Shown one piece after another: positions 18,383 through 28,139 of a stretch of 64,000 bases of DNA (the stretch's first letter is position 1; each line of letters opens with the position of its first letter). The DNA is from GCA-2746795 sp964643965 (GTDB lineage: Bacteria; Chloroflexota; Anaerolineae; Promineifilales; Promineifilaceae). Both the position numbers and the translations under genes were made by a program. The notes under the pieces are model-generated. The model was not told the origin of the DNA, made no database searches, and saw nothing but the letters and a program-made list of their open reading frames with translations. The DNA lies in the NCBI GenBank assembly GCA_964643965.1, contig CAZXVH010000001.1:81038-145037 (forward strand). Reading direction: 5' to 3'.

Positions 18383-19459
18383 ATGCAAGCCAAAATAACC
18401 CTGCTGCCCGGTGATGGCATCGGGCCGGAAGTCGTGGCCGAGGCGTGTAAAGTATTGGATGTCGTCGCCGGCAAATTCGACCATACATTCGTCTACAATA
18501 CGCAGCTCGCGGGCGGCATCGCCATCGACGAGACAGGTAATCCGCTGCCAGAAGAGACGCTGGGCGCTTGCCTGGAAAGCGACGCCGTCCTGTTGGGCGC
18601 CGTCGGTGGCCCCAAGTGGAGCGATCCCACCGCCAAAGTACGCCCGGAACAAGGGCTGCTCAAACTGCGTAAAGCGCTCAACGCCTTTGCCAACCTGCGC
18701 CCCGTCAAAGTGTTTGACGCCCTGGCCGACGCCAGCCCGTTGAAAGCAGAACGGGTGGCCGGCGTGGACATCATGTTCGTGCGCGAACTGACGGGCGGCA
18801 TCTACTTCGGGCAGCCCTCGGGGCGGGAAATGGTTCCCGAAGGGCGCAGCGGCCACGACACCATGCGTTATAACGAAATGGAGATCAAGCGCGTCTTGCG
18901 TGTGGGTTTTGAATTGGCGCGGAGCCGTCGCCATAAACTGGTATCGGTGGACAAGGCCAACGTGCTGTCTTCGATGCGCGTCTGGCGGGAAGTGGCGCAT
19001 GAAGTGGCTGCTGAATATCCTGACGTAGCATACGAAGACCTGCTGGTCGATGCTATGGCCATGTATCTCATCAATCGTCCGGCTGATTTTGATGTGGTGG
19101 TCACAGGCAATATGTTCGGCGACATTCTCTCGGATGAAGCGTCGATGATCACGGGGTCGTTGGGGATGCTGCCCTCGGCTTCGTTGGGCGAAAAAGGTTC
19201 CATCGGCCTGTATGAACCAATCCACGGCTCGGCGCCCGACATTGCCGGCAAAGGCATTGCCAATCCGTTGGCGACCATCTTATCAACCGCGATGATGCTG
19301 CGCTGGACGTTTGAGTTGCAAAAAGAGGCGGAGGCGGTGGAAACGGCCGTTTCCACCGTATTAGCCGCCGGTCATCGCACCGGCGACATCGCCCATCACG
19401 GCGAAACATCAATTGGCACAGAAGCCATGGGGGATTTGGTCGCCAAAAAGCTAGAGTAA
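18383..19459 (+). CDS. leuB: 3-isopropylmalate dehydrogenase
   Basis: NAD-dependent oxidative decarboxylation of 3-isopropylmalate (and of the citramalate-derived 3-methylmalate). The 358-residue length is typical. Motifs: [15 protein letters not shown] at the N-terminus, the substrate-binding [11 protein letters not shown], the Mg-binding [19 protein letters not shown] and the NAD-binding [18 protein letters not shown]. Start ATG 18383 follows AAGAAGGAG. It completes the leu set with leuA, leuC and leuD but is separated from them by 3 kb of unrelated small genes. Confidence 0.95.
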   Translation: MQAKITLLPGDGIGPEVVAEACKVLDVVAGKFDHTFVYNTQLAGGIAIDETGNPLPEETLGACLESDAVLLGAVGGPKWSDPTAKVRPEQGLLKLRKALNAFANLRPVKVFDALADASPLKAERVAGVDIMFVRELTGGIYFGQPSGREMVPEGRSGHDTMRYNEMEIKRVLRVGFELARSRRHKLVSVDKANVLSSMRVWREVAHEVAAEYPDVAYEDLLVDAMAMYLINRPADFDVVVTGNMFGDILSDEASMITGSLGMLPSASLGEKGSIGLYEPIHGSAPDIAGKGIANPLATILSTAMMLRWTFELQKEAEAVETAVSTVLAAGHRTGDIAHHGETSIGTEAMGDLVAKKLE

Positions 19460-19512
19460 AGAGCGAGAGCGAGAGCGAGAGGAAAACCAACACCCTCTCG
19501 CTCTTGCTCAAA
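19460..19512. repeat. GAGCGA-type inverted repeat between leuB and pfk
   Basis: GAGCGAGAGCGAGAGCGAGAGG immediately after the leuB stop, then an A-rich loop and the complementary CCTCTCGCTCTTGCTC. It lies between convergent genes and may act as a two-way terminator. It is related to the elements at 11525 and 24652. Confidence 0.6.
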
Positions 19513-19519
19513 CCTCTCG

Positions 19520-20686
19520 CTAATAGAGGAACATCGGCTTGCCCAGGACGTGGCGCACTTTGGGCCGGTACTGCGTTCTGTCATACAGTTCATCCACATC
19601 CACGCGCTTGACGCTGCTGGTGACCATGCTCACGGGGATGTGGGTGTACGTGCCGTCACGCAGCGCCACCATGCGCCCACTGACGCCATCTTCAATGAGA
19701 TCCATCGCCAGATGCGCGTAGTTAGCCGCCACCATCAAGTCGAGGGCGTCAGGCGCGCCGGAGCGCATCAGATAGCCGATGCGCTGATTAATGATGTTTT
19801 GGCCGGTGATTTTCTTGATGGCTTCAGCTGTAATTTCGCCGATGCCGCCCAGTTTACGATGCCCATATGCATCCGCTTCGCCGTATTCCACCACTGCGCC
19901 GCCAGCCATATGCGCGCCTTCGCTGATAGAGATGATGGCGTAGTTGCTGGGATTACTCCTTTTGTCTTCCAACACGAACGCCGCCAATTTTTCGGGGTCA
20001 AAGGGCACCTCAGAAATGAGCGCCCGATCTACGCCCGCCAGATAGGAGCTGATGAGACTGGTTTCGCCGCTATTGCGCCCAAATAGCTCCACGACGGCGA
20101 TGCGTTCATGGGAACCGGTGCTGGTGCGGAGTTGGTTGAGGAACTGGACGCTGCGGGTAACGGCCGTTGAGAAACCAATGCAGTAATCCGTGCCATAGAC
20201 ATCGTTGTCCATTGTTTTGGGAATGGCAATGACGGGGAAGCCTTCACTGTGCAAGCGCTCGCCGTAGCTCAAGGTGTCATCGCCGCCAATGGGGATGAGC
20301 CGTTCAATGCCCAGGTATTCCAAATTCGATAACACATGGGGCGTAAAATCCCGCAGCCGGTTATCCTCCGCTTCCGCGTCTAAATGGTCTGGGTCTTTTA
20401 GGAAATCTGGCACACGGTGCCGGCTCACTTTGCCCGGGTGGGTGCGGCTGGTGTGTAAGAACGTGCCGCCAGTGCGATCAATCTTACGCACGACTTGATT
20501 GTCCAGGGGGATGAAGTTTTTCTCAAAACTGTCGGGATCATCCTGGTTAAAATCTAACAAACCACCCCAGCCGCGACGTACGCCCACAATCTCGTGCCCT
20601 TGTGCAATGGCCCGGTTTACCACCGCTTTGATGCATGGATTCAGCCCCGGCACATCGCCGCCGCCTGTTAAAATACCTAATTTCAT
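19520..20686 (-). CDS. 6-phosphofructokinase, pyrophosphate type
   Basis: Phosphorylates fructose 6-phosphate. The protein has 388 residues. The N-terminal [13 protein letters not shown] is the phosphate-donor loop. Donor specificity in the family follows two sites: ATP enzymes read GGDGS and PGTxDND, PPi enzymes GGDDT and PKTxDND. Here they are [11 protein letters not shown] and PKTMDND, so PPi is predicted; the reaction would then be reversible. It is the last of three adjacent minus-strand PFK homologues and the closest in type to the next one. Confidence 0.85.
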   Translation of the reverse strand: MKLGILTGGGDVPGLNPCIKAVVNRAIAQGHEIVGVRRGWGGLLDFNQDDPDSFEKNFIPLDNQVVRKIDRTGGTFLHTSRTHPGKVSRHRVPDFLKDPDHLDAEAEDNRLRDFTPHVLSNLEYLGIERLIPIGGDDTLSYGERLHSEGFPVIAIPKTMDNDVYGTDYCIGFSTAVTRSVQFLNQLRTSTGSHERIAVVELFGRNSGETSLISSYLAGVDRALISEVPFDPEKLAAFVLEDKRSNPSNYAIISISEGAHMAGGAVVEYGEADAYGHRKLGGIGEITAEAIKKITGQNIINQRIGYLMRSGAPDALDLMVAANYAHLAMDLIEDGVSGRMVALRDGTYTHIPVSMVTSSVKRVDVDELYDRTQYRPKVRHVLGKPMFLY

Positions 20687-20707
20687 GTAATCTTATCTCC
20701 TTGGATT

Positions 20708-20960
20708 TAGTCGGATAGTCGGATAGTCGGGTAGTCGGGTAGTCGAGTAGTCGGGTAGTCGAGTAGTCGAGTAGTCGGGTGGTTGGTGCATTGGTTGTAA
20801 ACTGTTTACCGATTATCGATTACCGATTACTGTTCACTGTCCGCCGTTCGCTGTCCACTGTTCACTGCCCACTGTCCACTGCCGACTGCCCACTGCCCAC
20901 TGTCCACTGTCCACTGTCCACTGTCCACTGCCCACTGTTCACTGTCCACTGCCCACTGTC
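20708..20960. repeat. octamer and heptamer tandem repeats between two pfk genes
   Basis: 20708-20779 holds about nine copies of an 8-base unit (AGTCGGGT with G/A variants). 20829-20960 holds about nineteen degenerate copies of a heptamer (CCACTGT/CCACTGC). Together they fill the 277-base spacer between two pfk genes. The heptamer is the complement of the array after ilvN. No promoter or gene is visible inside. Confidence 0.85.
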
Positions 20961-20963
20961 GTG

Positions 20964-22169
20964 CTACCCTTCACTCGTCATAATCAACAATGGTTTCATC
21001 TCAAAGCTTTTGTAGTGGGGGCGCAGGCGTTCGGTATTGTAGAACTGTTTGACATCCACGAACTTTTTGCTGCTGGTGACGACGGTGATGGGCACATTGT
21101 CATAACGGCCGTTCTTCAACACCACTAAACGGCCGTAAATATTGTTCAAAATCAAATCCAGCGCCAGATTGCCATAGGCCATGGGCACAATCGAATCCAC
21201 TGCATCCGGATCGCCAGAGCGTACCAGATAACCCAGCTTCTGGATAATCGGATCAATCCGTCTACCTTTATTAAACTTAGGCGAAATCTCCTTCAACTTC
21301 TGGCCCACCACTTCGCCAATGCCGCCCAGCTTGGCGTGACCATACATATCCAATTCAGAATCTTTGAAGATCATATCGCCGCCTTCAAACATGGCTCCTT
21401 CTGAAATCAGCACCACCGAATAACGGCTCGGATTCTTAAATCGATCCTCCGCCAGTAGTTCCGTTAACCGCTCGATATTGAACTTATACTCTGGGATCAC
21501 GCAACGATTGGCCGCTCCCGCCATTGTGGGCAGCATCGCCGTAAAACCAGCATAGCGGCCAAACACCTCCAACACCAAAAAGCGCTCGTGCGAACCGGCC
21601 GAGGTGCGCAGGCGGTTTGTCATCTCAATGGTGCGGGTGACACAGGTGCTAAAGCCAATGCAATAATCGGTGCCTGGCACATCGTTATCCATCGTTTTGG
21701 GAATGGCCACGACCTTGACCCCATGCTGGTACAACGTCACGCCATAACTCAGGGTATCGTCGCCGCCAATGGGGATGAGGTAATCAATGCCCAGATATTC
21801 CAGGTTTTTGATGATTTCTGGCGTCAAATCATTGATCTCTTCGTTGTACATCTCTTTTAGATGTTCAGGCACATCTTTTTTAGGCATATGGCTGGGGCGC
21901 GTACGTGAACTGTGCAAAAAAGTGCCGCCGGTGCGGCCGGCCTTGTTCACGATCTCCTCAGTCAGATCCACGTAATTATCGCTGTTGTCTGCCTTTTTAT
22001 CGCGGATCAACTCTGTGATACCGGCCCAGCCGCGGCGTAAGCCAATCACCTTATACCCTTCGCGCACCGCCCGAATGGTTACCGCGCGTATGGCCGGATT
22101 AAGACCTGGCACATCGCCGCCACCTGTTAAGATCCCGATAACCCCTTTGATTTTATTGACTTGTGTCAT
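20964..22169 (-). CDS. 6-phosphofructokinase, pyrophosphate type (second copy)
   Basis: Paralogue of the neighbouring gene, 401 residues, starting MTQVNKIKGVIGILTGGG. It has the same donor-site combination, [11 protein letters not shown] and PKTMDND, again predicting PPi use, and the substrate motif RTSAGSHERF. Two nearly equivalent PPi-type enzymes side by side suggest a gene duplication; they differ in the C-terminal part and may form a heteromer (speculation). A small C-terminal extension rich in basic residues is present. Confidence 0.85.
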   Translation of the reverse strand: MTQVNKIKGVIGILTGGGDVPGLNPAIRAVTIRAVREGYKVIGLRRGWAGITELIRDKKADNSDNYVDLTEEIVNKAGRTGGTFLHSSRTRPSHMPKKDVPEHLKEMYNEEINDLTPEIIKNLEYLGIDYLIPIGGDDTLSYGVTLYQHGVKVVAIPKTMDNDVPGTDYCIGFSTCVTRTIEMTNRLRTSAGSHERFLVLEVFGRYAGFTAMLPTMAGAANRCVIPEYKFNIERLTELLAEDRFKNPSRYSVVLISEGAMFEGGDMIFKDSELDMYGHAKLGGIGEVVGQKLKEISPKFNKGRRIDPIIQKLGYLVRSGDPDAVDSIVPMAYGNLALDLILNNIYGRLVVLKNGRYDNVPITVVTSSKKFVDVKQFYNTERLRPHYKSFEMKPLLIMTSEG

Positions 22170-22230
22170 GATTGCTATCTCCTAATTACAGTTCAGATTG
22201 GTTCAATCTCGTCTAATGAAAAGCGAACGT

Positions 22231-24456
22231 TTACTCCGCGTGGATACGGGGTCCCGGCTGCGCCAACAAGCGCACAATCGGGCGTAAATCCATCCACCAC
22301 TGTTCTTTGGGACGGCCGTATTTACTATCTACCATGCGCGGCAAATCTTCCATGGGGGTCAGCTTGAATTCGCCGCCCGCCAAACCAATAAACGAACTAT
22401 CCCGCTGATTTTGCCCGATGTGTTCTTCCAGAAAATCGATGCAATCAGAGGCTAACCGTGTGGCCAGAATGCGGTCATAAGGAGTGGGATTGCCCCCTTG
22501 CTGCAAGTGACCCAGAATCGCCTGGCGTACATCAAACAGGTCGCCCCCTTCCTCTTCAAAAAGCGCCCGCATGAAGTCAGTGGTGTAAACCTCATTCGCG
22601 TGTTCGTTACGAATCATCAAACCCACGCGCTTGCCCTGTTCAAAACCCGCTACCAGCGTGTTGACATCTTGCACCATGTCCCGCAGCGTTACCCCTTCTT
22701 CGTGCAAGTAGACGCGCTCCGCGCCCGTGGCCAGCGCCGACGTGAGCGCCAGATAACCGCAGTAGTGGCCCATCACTTCTACCACAAAGGTACGTCGTGA
22801 AGCCACCGCCGACTGCTTGATTTTGTCTACGGCATCAACGATATTGTTGAGCGCTGTATCCGCGCCGACGCTTAATTGAGAACCGGGCAGGTTGTTGTTG
22901 ATGCTGGCCGGCAGGCACATCATGGGGATGTTGAAAGCCGGGAAATTTTCACGAAGGCAGTGCATTTCATACACTGCCTGATACCCGGTGAGGCCGCCGA
23001 TGACCAAAATGCCTTCTATCTGATGCTCTTCCAGGTTGCGGGCAATGGCGTACCATTCGCCTCCTTCCGGCACGGTGCGGTTGGTGCCAAATTCGGAGCC
23101 GCCCATGGGGGCCAGGCCAGCCACGTCCATCCAGGAAAGCTCTTTGATTTCACCGCGAATCATGCCGCGAAAGCCGCGGCTGACGCCCAACATGATATGC
23201 CCTTTATCCATACCCAGGCGGACGGCGGCGCGAACGGCCGTGTTCATGCCTGGCGCCGGACCGCCGGCGTTTAAGACGGCGATGCGCATACGTCTTTGCC
23301 CCGGTTTGGGTTCATGGGGCAGGGCGCGTACCAGGGTGCGCAGGGTGCGGAATGATTTGCGAAAGCTGCGTCCACGTAAATCCATCGCTTTTTCAAAGTC
23401 ACCGGTTTTCACGGCCGTGCTTACCGCCTCGGTTGCTTCCAGGCAGAGGGACAGGGGGGTGCGCGTGATTTTATTGCCTTGAATGCCCATCACAAAAGGC
23501 TCGGCGCCGGGTGTGTCGTTGAGCAGTTCTTCCACGGCGCGGACGCCAAGCTGGGTCGCCAGATTGCGGTCAAAGGCGCTGGGTGAGCCGCCGCGCTGCA
23601 CATGGCCCAAGACGGTGATGCGCGTATCCTCCCCCAGGCGTTCTTCCAGCGTCTGGCGCACATGTTCACTGGTGATGGGCTTGCCATGCCGGTCTTGTGC
23701 CCCTTCAGCTACGATGACGATACTGTCGCGCCGGCCGATTTCCCGGCCATGTGACAATACTTCACACATTTTGTCTTCCCAATTGTCGAGGTTGGGGGGG
23801 GATTCAGGGATCAGCACCCAGTCCGCGCCGGTGGCCAGGCTGGACATGAGGGCCAAATAGCCGCAGCGCCGTCCCATCACTTCGATGACGAAACTACGTT
23901 GATGGCTGGCGGCCGTGCTGGTGATGGCGTCTACCGCTTCCACGATGCGGTGCAAGGCGGTGTCGGCGCCGGTGGTCATATCCGTGCCGTACATGTCGTT
24001 GTCGATGGAGCCGATGATGCCGGCGATGGCGATGTGGGCATGTTGGTTGGCGGCTTTTTTGGTGATGACGCCTGTTTCAACCAGTTCTGCCAACAGTCCC
24101 GGCCATTCTTGATAGAGCACATAAGCGCCAGTCTGGCTGCCATCGCCGCCAATGCAGACCAGGCTGTCGATGTCAGCTTTAATGAGATTAGCCACGGCTT
24201 TGAGACGGCCGGCCCGTTCCTTAAATTCCTGGCTGCGGGCGGAGCCAATGATAGTGCCGCCTTGTTGCAATATGCCACCTACGTCGTTCCAGCCCAAGGG
24301 CCGGATGAAAGCGGCGCCATCGACCATACCCTGGAAGCCTTCGTAGATGCCCATCACTTCTGTGCCATAATCTAGTGCGGTACGCACCACGGCCCGCACT
24401 GCGGCGTTCATACCCTGGGCGTCGCCACCGCTTGTGAATACGCCTATTCGTTTCAT
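22231..24456 (-). CDS. tandem-fused, eukaryote-like 6-phosphofructokinase
   Basis: A 741-residue protein made of two PFK units. The N-half (about 1-350) has ATP-type sites: VCIGGDGSQTGAY, GIIGSIDND, and a TALHRIVEAVDAI stretch closely like the catalytic half of animal and fungal PFK1. The C-half (about 390-741) is a homologue with lost catalytic residues: VIGGLTGYQA where GGDGS stood, and PASINNNLPGSQLSVGADT where the catalytic Asp stood. This copies the layout of eukaryotic PFK1, whose C-half became an allosteric unit. It is the most upstream gene of the trio; the ATP-dependent, regulated direction is inferred. Confidence 0.85.
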   Translation of the reverse strand: MKRIGVFTSGGDAQGMNAAVRAVVRTALDYGTEVMGIYEGFQGMVDGAAFIRPLGWNDVGGILQQGGTIIGSARSQEFKERAGRLKAVANLIKADIDSLVCIGGDGSQTGAYVLYQEWPGLLAELVETGVITKKAANQHAHIAIAGIIGSIDNDMYGTDMTTGADTALHRIVEAVDAITSTAASHQRSFVIEVMGRRCGYLALMSSLATGADWVLIPESPPNLDNWEDKMCEVLSHGREIGRRDSIVIVAEGAQDRHGKPITSEHVRQTLEERLGEDTRITVLGHVQRGGSPSAFDRNLATQLGVRAVEELLNDTPGAEPFVMGIQGNKITRTPLSLCLEATEAVSTAVKTGDFEKAMDLRGRSFRKSFRTLRTLVRALPHEPKPGQRRMRIAVLNAGGPAPGMNTAVRAAVRLGMDKGHIMLGVSRGFRGMIRGEIKELSWMDVAGLAPMGGSEFGTNRTVPEGGEWYAIARNLEEHQIEGILVIGGLTGYQAVYEMHCLRENFPAFNIPMMCLPASINNNLPGSQLSVGADTALNNIVDAVDKIKQSAVASRRTFVVEVMGHYCGYLALTSALATGAERVYLHEEGVTLRDMVQDVNTLVAGFEQGKRVGLMIRNEHANEVYTTDFMRALFEEEGGDLFDVRQAILGHLQQGGNPTPYDRILATRLASDCIDFLEEHIGQNQRDSSFIGLAGGEFKLTPMEDLPRMVDSKYGRPKEQWWMDLRPIVRLLAQPGPRIHAE

Positions 24457-24651
24457 ATCTGTTTCCTTTATTTTTAAGCGCAGACCGGTTTTGGGAACTG
24501 GTTGGTTTCCGGCTCACTCGAATTTTCAACGTTAAAATTCCTGAAATCAGGTTTTCGCCAGTGGGAGAAATTTTTGAGTGGGGAGTTACTGAGACCATAC
24601 TCAGCGGCTCACCCCCAATAGTACAATTTTCGGGCTGTTTCGCAACTTTTC

Positions 24652-24702
24652 GAGGGGTGAGCGCGAGCGGGGAGATTTATTCGCTTCCCGCTCGCGCTCG
24701 CG
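24652..24702. repeat. GAGCGC/CTCGCG inverted repeat
   Basis: GGGTGAGCGCGAGCGGGGAG and the complementary CTTCCCGCTCGCGCTCGCGC flank a short AT-rich loop. It ends exactly at the stop codon (24703-24705) of the minus-strand lipoprotein gene, so it would fold in the 3' end of that transcript. It belongs to the family also seen at 11525 and 19460. Confidence 0.6.
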
Positions 24703-26472
24703 CTATCCTCTCGTTTTTGGGGGAGACCAGATGTCGAACAAAGCTGTGGTGGAGCCGGAGATGAGGCGGGTGGCGGGGCCGGCGACGGTTTGCCAGCGGA
24801 AGTCCCAGTTGTCCGCAGAGCCGAGGGCGATGATGAAGGTTTTGTCGTTGAGCCATTGGGCGGCAACGGCCGTTTTGCCTTCTGCCATATCGATAAGCAA
24901 CGGCTCTTCACCGGCCTGGCCTATTGCATAAGTTCCTGGCCCAGTATAAACGAATTGTTTTCCCGCCGGATTCCAGCCAAAAAAGAGGTCGGCGGCATCG
25001 CCATAAGGCGTCATGTTTTGTCCATCTCCGGCGCCGATGACAAGCGCCGATTCTCGCCCTGTCAGTTGGCGTATATAGCCTGCCTGTTCTCCTGAATCTG
25101 ACCAGATAACGGGCGAAAAGATGATGTTGCCGGGTAAAGTGATTAACGATTCTGCTTTGCCGGTGGCGGGAATCCGCCATAAATTGGCTTCTGGCTTTGT
25201 ATATGGCTCTGGTGAAGAGAGCGCCGCCTGGGCAAAAGCGCCGCCATCCAGCCATTGCAACCAGGGATAGAAGGCGAATTCGCTGGCGGTGTTGACGGCC
25301 GGGAAGCGGATGACGGTTTCGGCTTGGCTGCCGTCTAAATTGGCGCGGAGTACGGCCGTTTTCTGCCCCAGCAGCGCTACATTATCCGCTGAAATGGCAA
25401 ATGAACCGCCGCCTTCACCGGCGGGGAACCGTTCTGTCAAGACGCCGTCCAGCGTTACCGTCCATAAATCTTCCTGACTGCTGAGTCCTGGCCCACCGGC
25501 CCGGTCAATGATAGTGGTGTTAAAGGCCAGCGTTTTGCTGTCAGCCAACCATTGCAGCTGCCCAATCAGCGCCGCCAGATCGTCCGCGGGCGACATTTCC
25601 GCCAGGTCAGCGGCGTCAACCAACGTCTCGTTCTGGCCACTCTGCATATCGACGATGTGGAGCGCAGCGCTGACGTCTTGTTGGGTGATGTAGGCCACAT
25701 AACGGCCGTTTGGCGAAATCAACACATTTCCTACCTCTTCAGCGTCAACCAGCCAGGTTGGTTCAGCGGTGCTGGTTTCCGCCAGCGGCAGCAGCCATAA
25801 AGCGCCTTTGTCGGCGTAAACCATTTTGGCGTTGGCGAGAGGGAGGCTGTTGGTAAGCGCTTCTTCACTGGCAGATGTATCTGTGGCGGCGGCCTCGCTG
25901 CTGGTGGCAGAGGTATTGGCGTCAGAAACGGCCGTTGCCTTACTCGTTGGCTCAGGGGTGGGAGCAGCGGTAGGGGTGGGCGGCGCATCCAGAGAACTGA
26001 CGTTTTCCATGTTGCTGACGCTGGTATACTCTGGCCCGCCGGACACCCAGCAGGTATTGCCTTCCACTCGTTCCGGACAGACGATTTTCCACCAGCCGCT
26101 CTGTGCATGACGCCCCAGGACAACGGCCGTTTCCCCTTTGAGTAAGAAGCTGTCCCGCGTGTATTGCACTCCCGGTCCCAGGCGAATATTGACATCTACC
26201 AATGCCCGCAGCGTGGCGCTGCCAGCAACTGGTTCGATAACGGCCGTTGGCGGCGTGGTGGGCATATTCCCGGGCAGGGTGACAGTGGGGGCGATATGTT
26301 GGATAACGGCCGTGGGCAAACCGCTTAAATCGCCATCGCCCCCGGTTTCCTCGCCCGGCAAACCGGGCCGCGGCAGCGTTGGCGCCAATGGCTGCCCGGC
26401 AAAAGCATTACAAGCCAACGAAACCAAAACCAATAACCCCACAAAAAGCCACAAATAACGGTGTCGTTTCAT
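24703..26472 (-). CDS. lipoprotein with SH3-like domain and beta-propeller repeats
   Basis: Exported lipoprotein, 589 residues. The signal peptide ends in the lipobox LVSLAC (Cys at about 21). A bacterial SH3-like domain follows at about 90-155 (VDVNIRLGPGVQYTRDSFL, WWKIVC...CWVSG). Next comes a Thr/Ala/Pro-rich linker (PPTPTAAPTPEPTSK). Then come WD40/TolB-like propeller blades to the C-terminus, e.g. ISPNGRYVAYIT and IWSDSGEQAGYIRQ. It probably binds cell-wall or surface ligands outside the membrane. No catalytic residues are recognised. Several AACGGCCGTT palindromes lie in the gene. Confidence 0.75.
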   Translation of the reverse strand: MKRHRYLWLFVGLLVLVSLACNAFAGQPLAPTLPRPGLPGEETGGDGDLSGLPTAVIQHIAPTVTLPGNMPTTPPTAVIEPVAGSATLRALVDVNIRLGPGVQYTRDSFLLKGETAVVLGRHAQSGWWKIVCPERVEGNTCWVSGGPEYTSVSNMENVSSLDAPPTPTAAPTPEPTSKATAVSDANTSATSSEAAATDTSASEEALTNSLPLANAKMVYADKGALWLLPLAETSTAEPTWLVDAEEVGNVLISPNGRYVAYITQQDVSAALHIVDMQSGQNETLVDAADLAEMSPADDLAALIGQLQWLADSKTLAFNTTIIDRAGGPGLSSQEDLWTVTLDGVLTERFPAGEGGGSFAISADNVALLGQKTAVLRANLDGSQAETVIRFPAVNTASEFAFYPWLQWLDGGAFAQAALSSPEPYTKPEANLWRIPATGKAESLITLPGNIIFSPVIWSDSGEQAGYIRQLTGRESALVIGAGDGQNMTPYGDAADLFFGWNPAGKQFVYTGPGTYAIGQAGEEPLLIDMAEGKTAVAAQWLNDKTFIIALGSADNWDFRWQTVAGPATRLISGSTTALFDIWSPPKTRG

Positions 26473-26671
26473 AATTTCAATCCAGCGATAAGACCTCCGA
26501 GGGTTTTAAAATCTCGGCAGCCTGACAAGTAAAATGCAAAATCTTTAAGAACAGTTTAAAATAGGGTACGCAATTATACAATCATTCACAAGCTCGTTGC
26601 TCATTGTCTGCCCTGCGTTCAGGCAACGAGCGACCCAAAAGTTCAACTTTTCTAAAAAAGCTGAACTTCTG

Positions 26672-26710
26672 CACACACAACACACAACACACAACACACA
26701 ACACACAATA
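26672..26710. repeat. heptamer tandem repeat (CACACAA)n
   Basis: About five copies of CACACAA directly before the ubiD-like gene, ending 14 bases ahead of its start codon. Just upstream lie an AAGTTCAACTTTT/AAGCTGAACTT hairpin (26639-26668) and a CTCGTTGC/GCAACGAG pair (26592-26630). Confidence 0.8.
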
Positions 26711-26723
26711 CGGACAAAACGCC

Positions 26724-28034
26724 ATGCAATTTCGTGAATTCCTTGAACAAATCGCTGAGAGCGGCGATCTCATCACCATCAGCAAACCGGTTGACGCCAC
26801 CTTTGAAGTGGCCAACGTGGCCCACGCCCTGGAAGGCCGCCTCGTCCTCTTCGACAATATCAAAGCGCATCCCGGTTGGCGCATCTGCGCCGGCCCCTGC
26901 TCTGACCGTCGTTACTTCGCCATGAGTCTTGGCGTTTCTATTGATGGATTGGTCCATCGCCTGGCTGACGCCCTGGAAAATCCGCAAACGCCCCCCGTCG
27001 TGGAAACCGCGCCTTGCCAGGAAGTGATCACCGAGGATGTGAATCTCTATGATCTGCCTATTTTGCTCCATCTGCCCGCAGACGCCGGTCACTACATTGC
27101 CAGCAACGTGGTCATCATCCAGGACCCTGATTTGGGGCGCAATATGTGTTATCATCGCCTGCTGCGACTCGACGAGAAGCGCTTTGCCGCCCGCATTGTG
27201 GAAAATCGGGGAACCCATATGGCCCTCAAAAAAACGGACGGCGATCTACCGGTGGCTATTTGCATCGGCGTCTCCCTGGCGACCCATTTGGCGGCTTCGA
27301 TGTCGCCGCCGCCAGAGGTGGATGAACTGGCGGTGGCCCATGCCCTGGCCCCTACGCCGCTGGTCAAATGCTTCACCAACGATTTGCATGTCCCGGCCGA
27401 CGCTGAAATTGTGTTGGAAGGGCGCATCACTCAGCAGAAACACGCCGAAGGCCCCTTCATGGATCTGACGGAAACGATGGATATTGTGCGCGACCAGCAC
27501 ATCATCGAGATTGATTTGATCACGCACCGCCGAAATCCTATTTTCCACGCCTTGCTGCCCGGCGGTCTGGAGCATAAGCTGCTCATGGGCATGCCCCGTG
27601 AACCCACTATTTTCAAAGAAGTCAACAAGGTGGTGCGCTGCACCGGTGCGGCCATTACGCCGGGCGGCGCTTCCTGGCTCCATGCGGTGGTGCAAATTGA
27701 TAAGCAGGGGGCGGAAGACGGCCGTTTAGCTATCGAAGCGGCTTTCAAAGGGCATGGTTCCCTCAAACATGTGTGGGTGGTCGATACCGACATCGACATC
27801 TACGACCCGGCGCAGGTGGAATGGGCGCTGGCCACCCGCTTCCAGGCTGACAAGGATTTGATGGTATTTGAGAAGATGCCCGGCAGTTCGCTAGACCCTT
27901 CTGGCAGCCACGTTCCCGGTCAGAAAAGCCTCACCGCCAAGATGGGCCTGGATTGTACTATTCCCTGGGGCGGGGCAGAGGCTCAATTTAAACGGGGTCA
28001 ATACGGCGCTGTGGATTTGAGTGAATACCTGTAG
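26724..28034 (+). CDS. UbiD-family decarboxylase, possible anhydromevalonate phosphate decarboxylase
   Basis: Prenylated-FMN-dependent decarboxylase, 436 residues from ATG 26724 (the frame is open upstream only through repeats). The UbiD core is clear: EGPFMDLTETMDIVR around the active-site acids, LLPGGLEHKLLMGMPREPT, TPGGASWLHAVVQI, and a C-terminal GSSLDPSGS. The short length and the LLMGMPREPT/TPGG motifs recall archaeal members, among them the enzyme decarboxylating trans-anhydromevalonate 5-phosphate; E. coli UbiD is about 60 residues longer. The fused aconitase-X gene at 30464, the preceding enzyme of that route, supports this. Another aromatic-acid UbiD role is possible. The cofactor enzyme UbiX is not in the window. 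Confidence 0.7.
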   Translation: MQFREFLEQIAESGDLITISKPVDATFEVANVAHALEGRLVLFDNIKAHPGWRICAGPCSDRRYFAMSLGVSIDGLVHRLADALENPQTPPVVETAPCQEVITEDVNLYDLPILLHLPADAGHYIASNVVIIQDPDLGRNMCYHRLLRLDEKRFAARIVENRGTHMALKKTDGDLPVAICIGVSLATHLAASMSPPPEVDELAVAHALAPTPLVKCFTNDLHVPADAEIVLEGRITQQKHAEGPFMDLTETMDIVRDQHIIEIDLITHRRNPIFHALLPGGLEHKLLMGMPREPTIFKEVNKVVRCTGAAITPGGASWLHAVVQIDKQGAEDGRLAIEAAFKGHGSLKHVWVVDTDIDIYDPAQVEWALATRFQADKDLMVFEKMPGSSLDPSGSHVPGQKSLTAKMGLDCTIPWGGAEAQFKRGQYGAVDLSEYL

Positions 28035-28139
28035 TGGCGCGTAACAAAAACTTGCTACCCGCCAGCCACCACTTGCCACCTGTAATTTAAACATACCATC
28101 GTGGTAACGGCCGTTCCCCGTTAACGAGTGTGAGAAATT

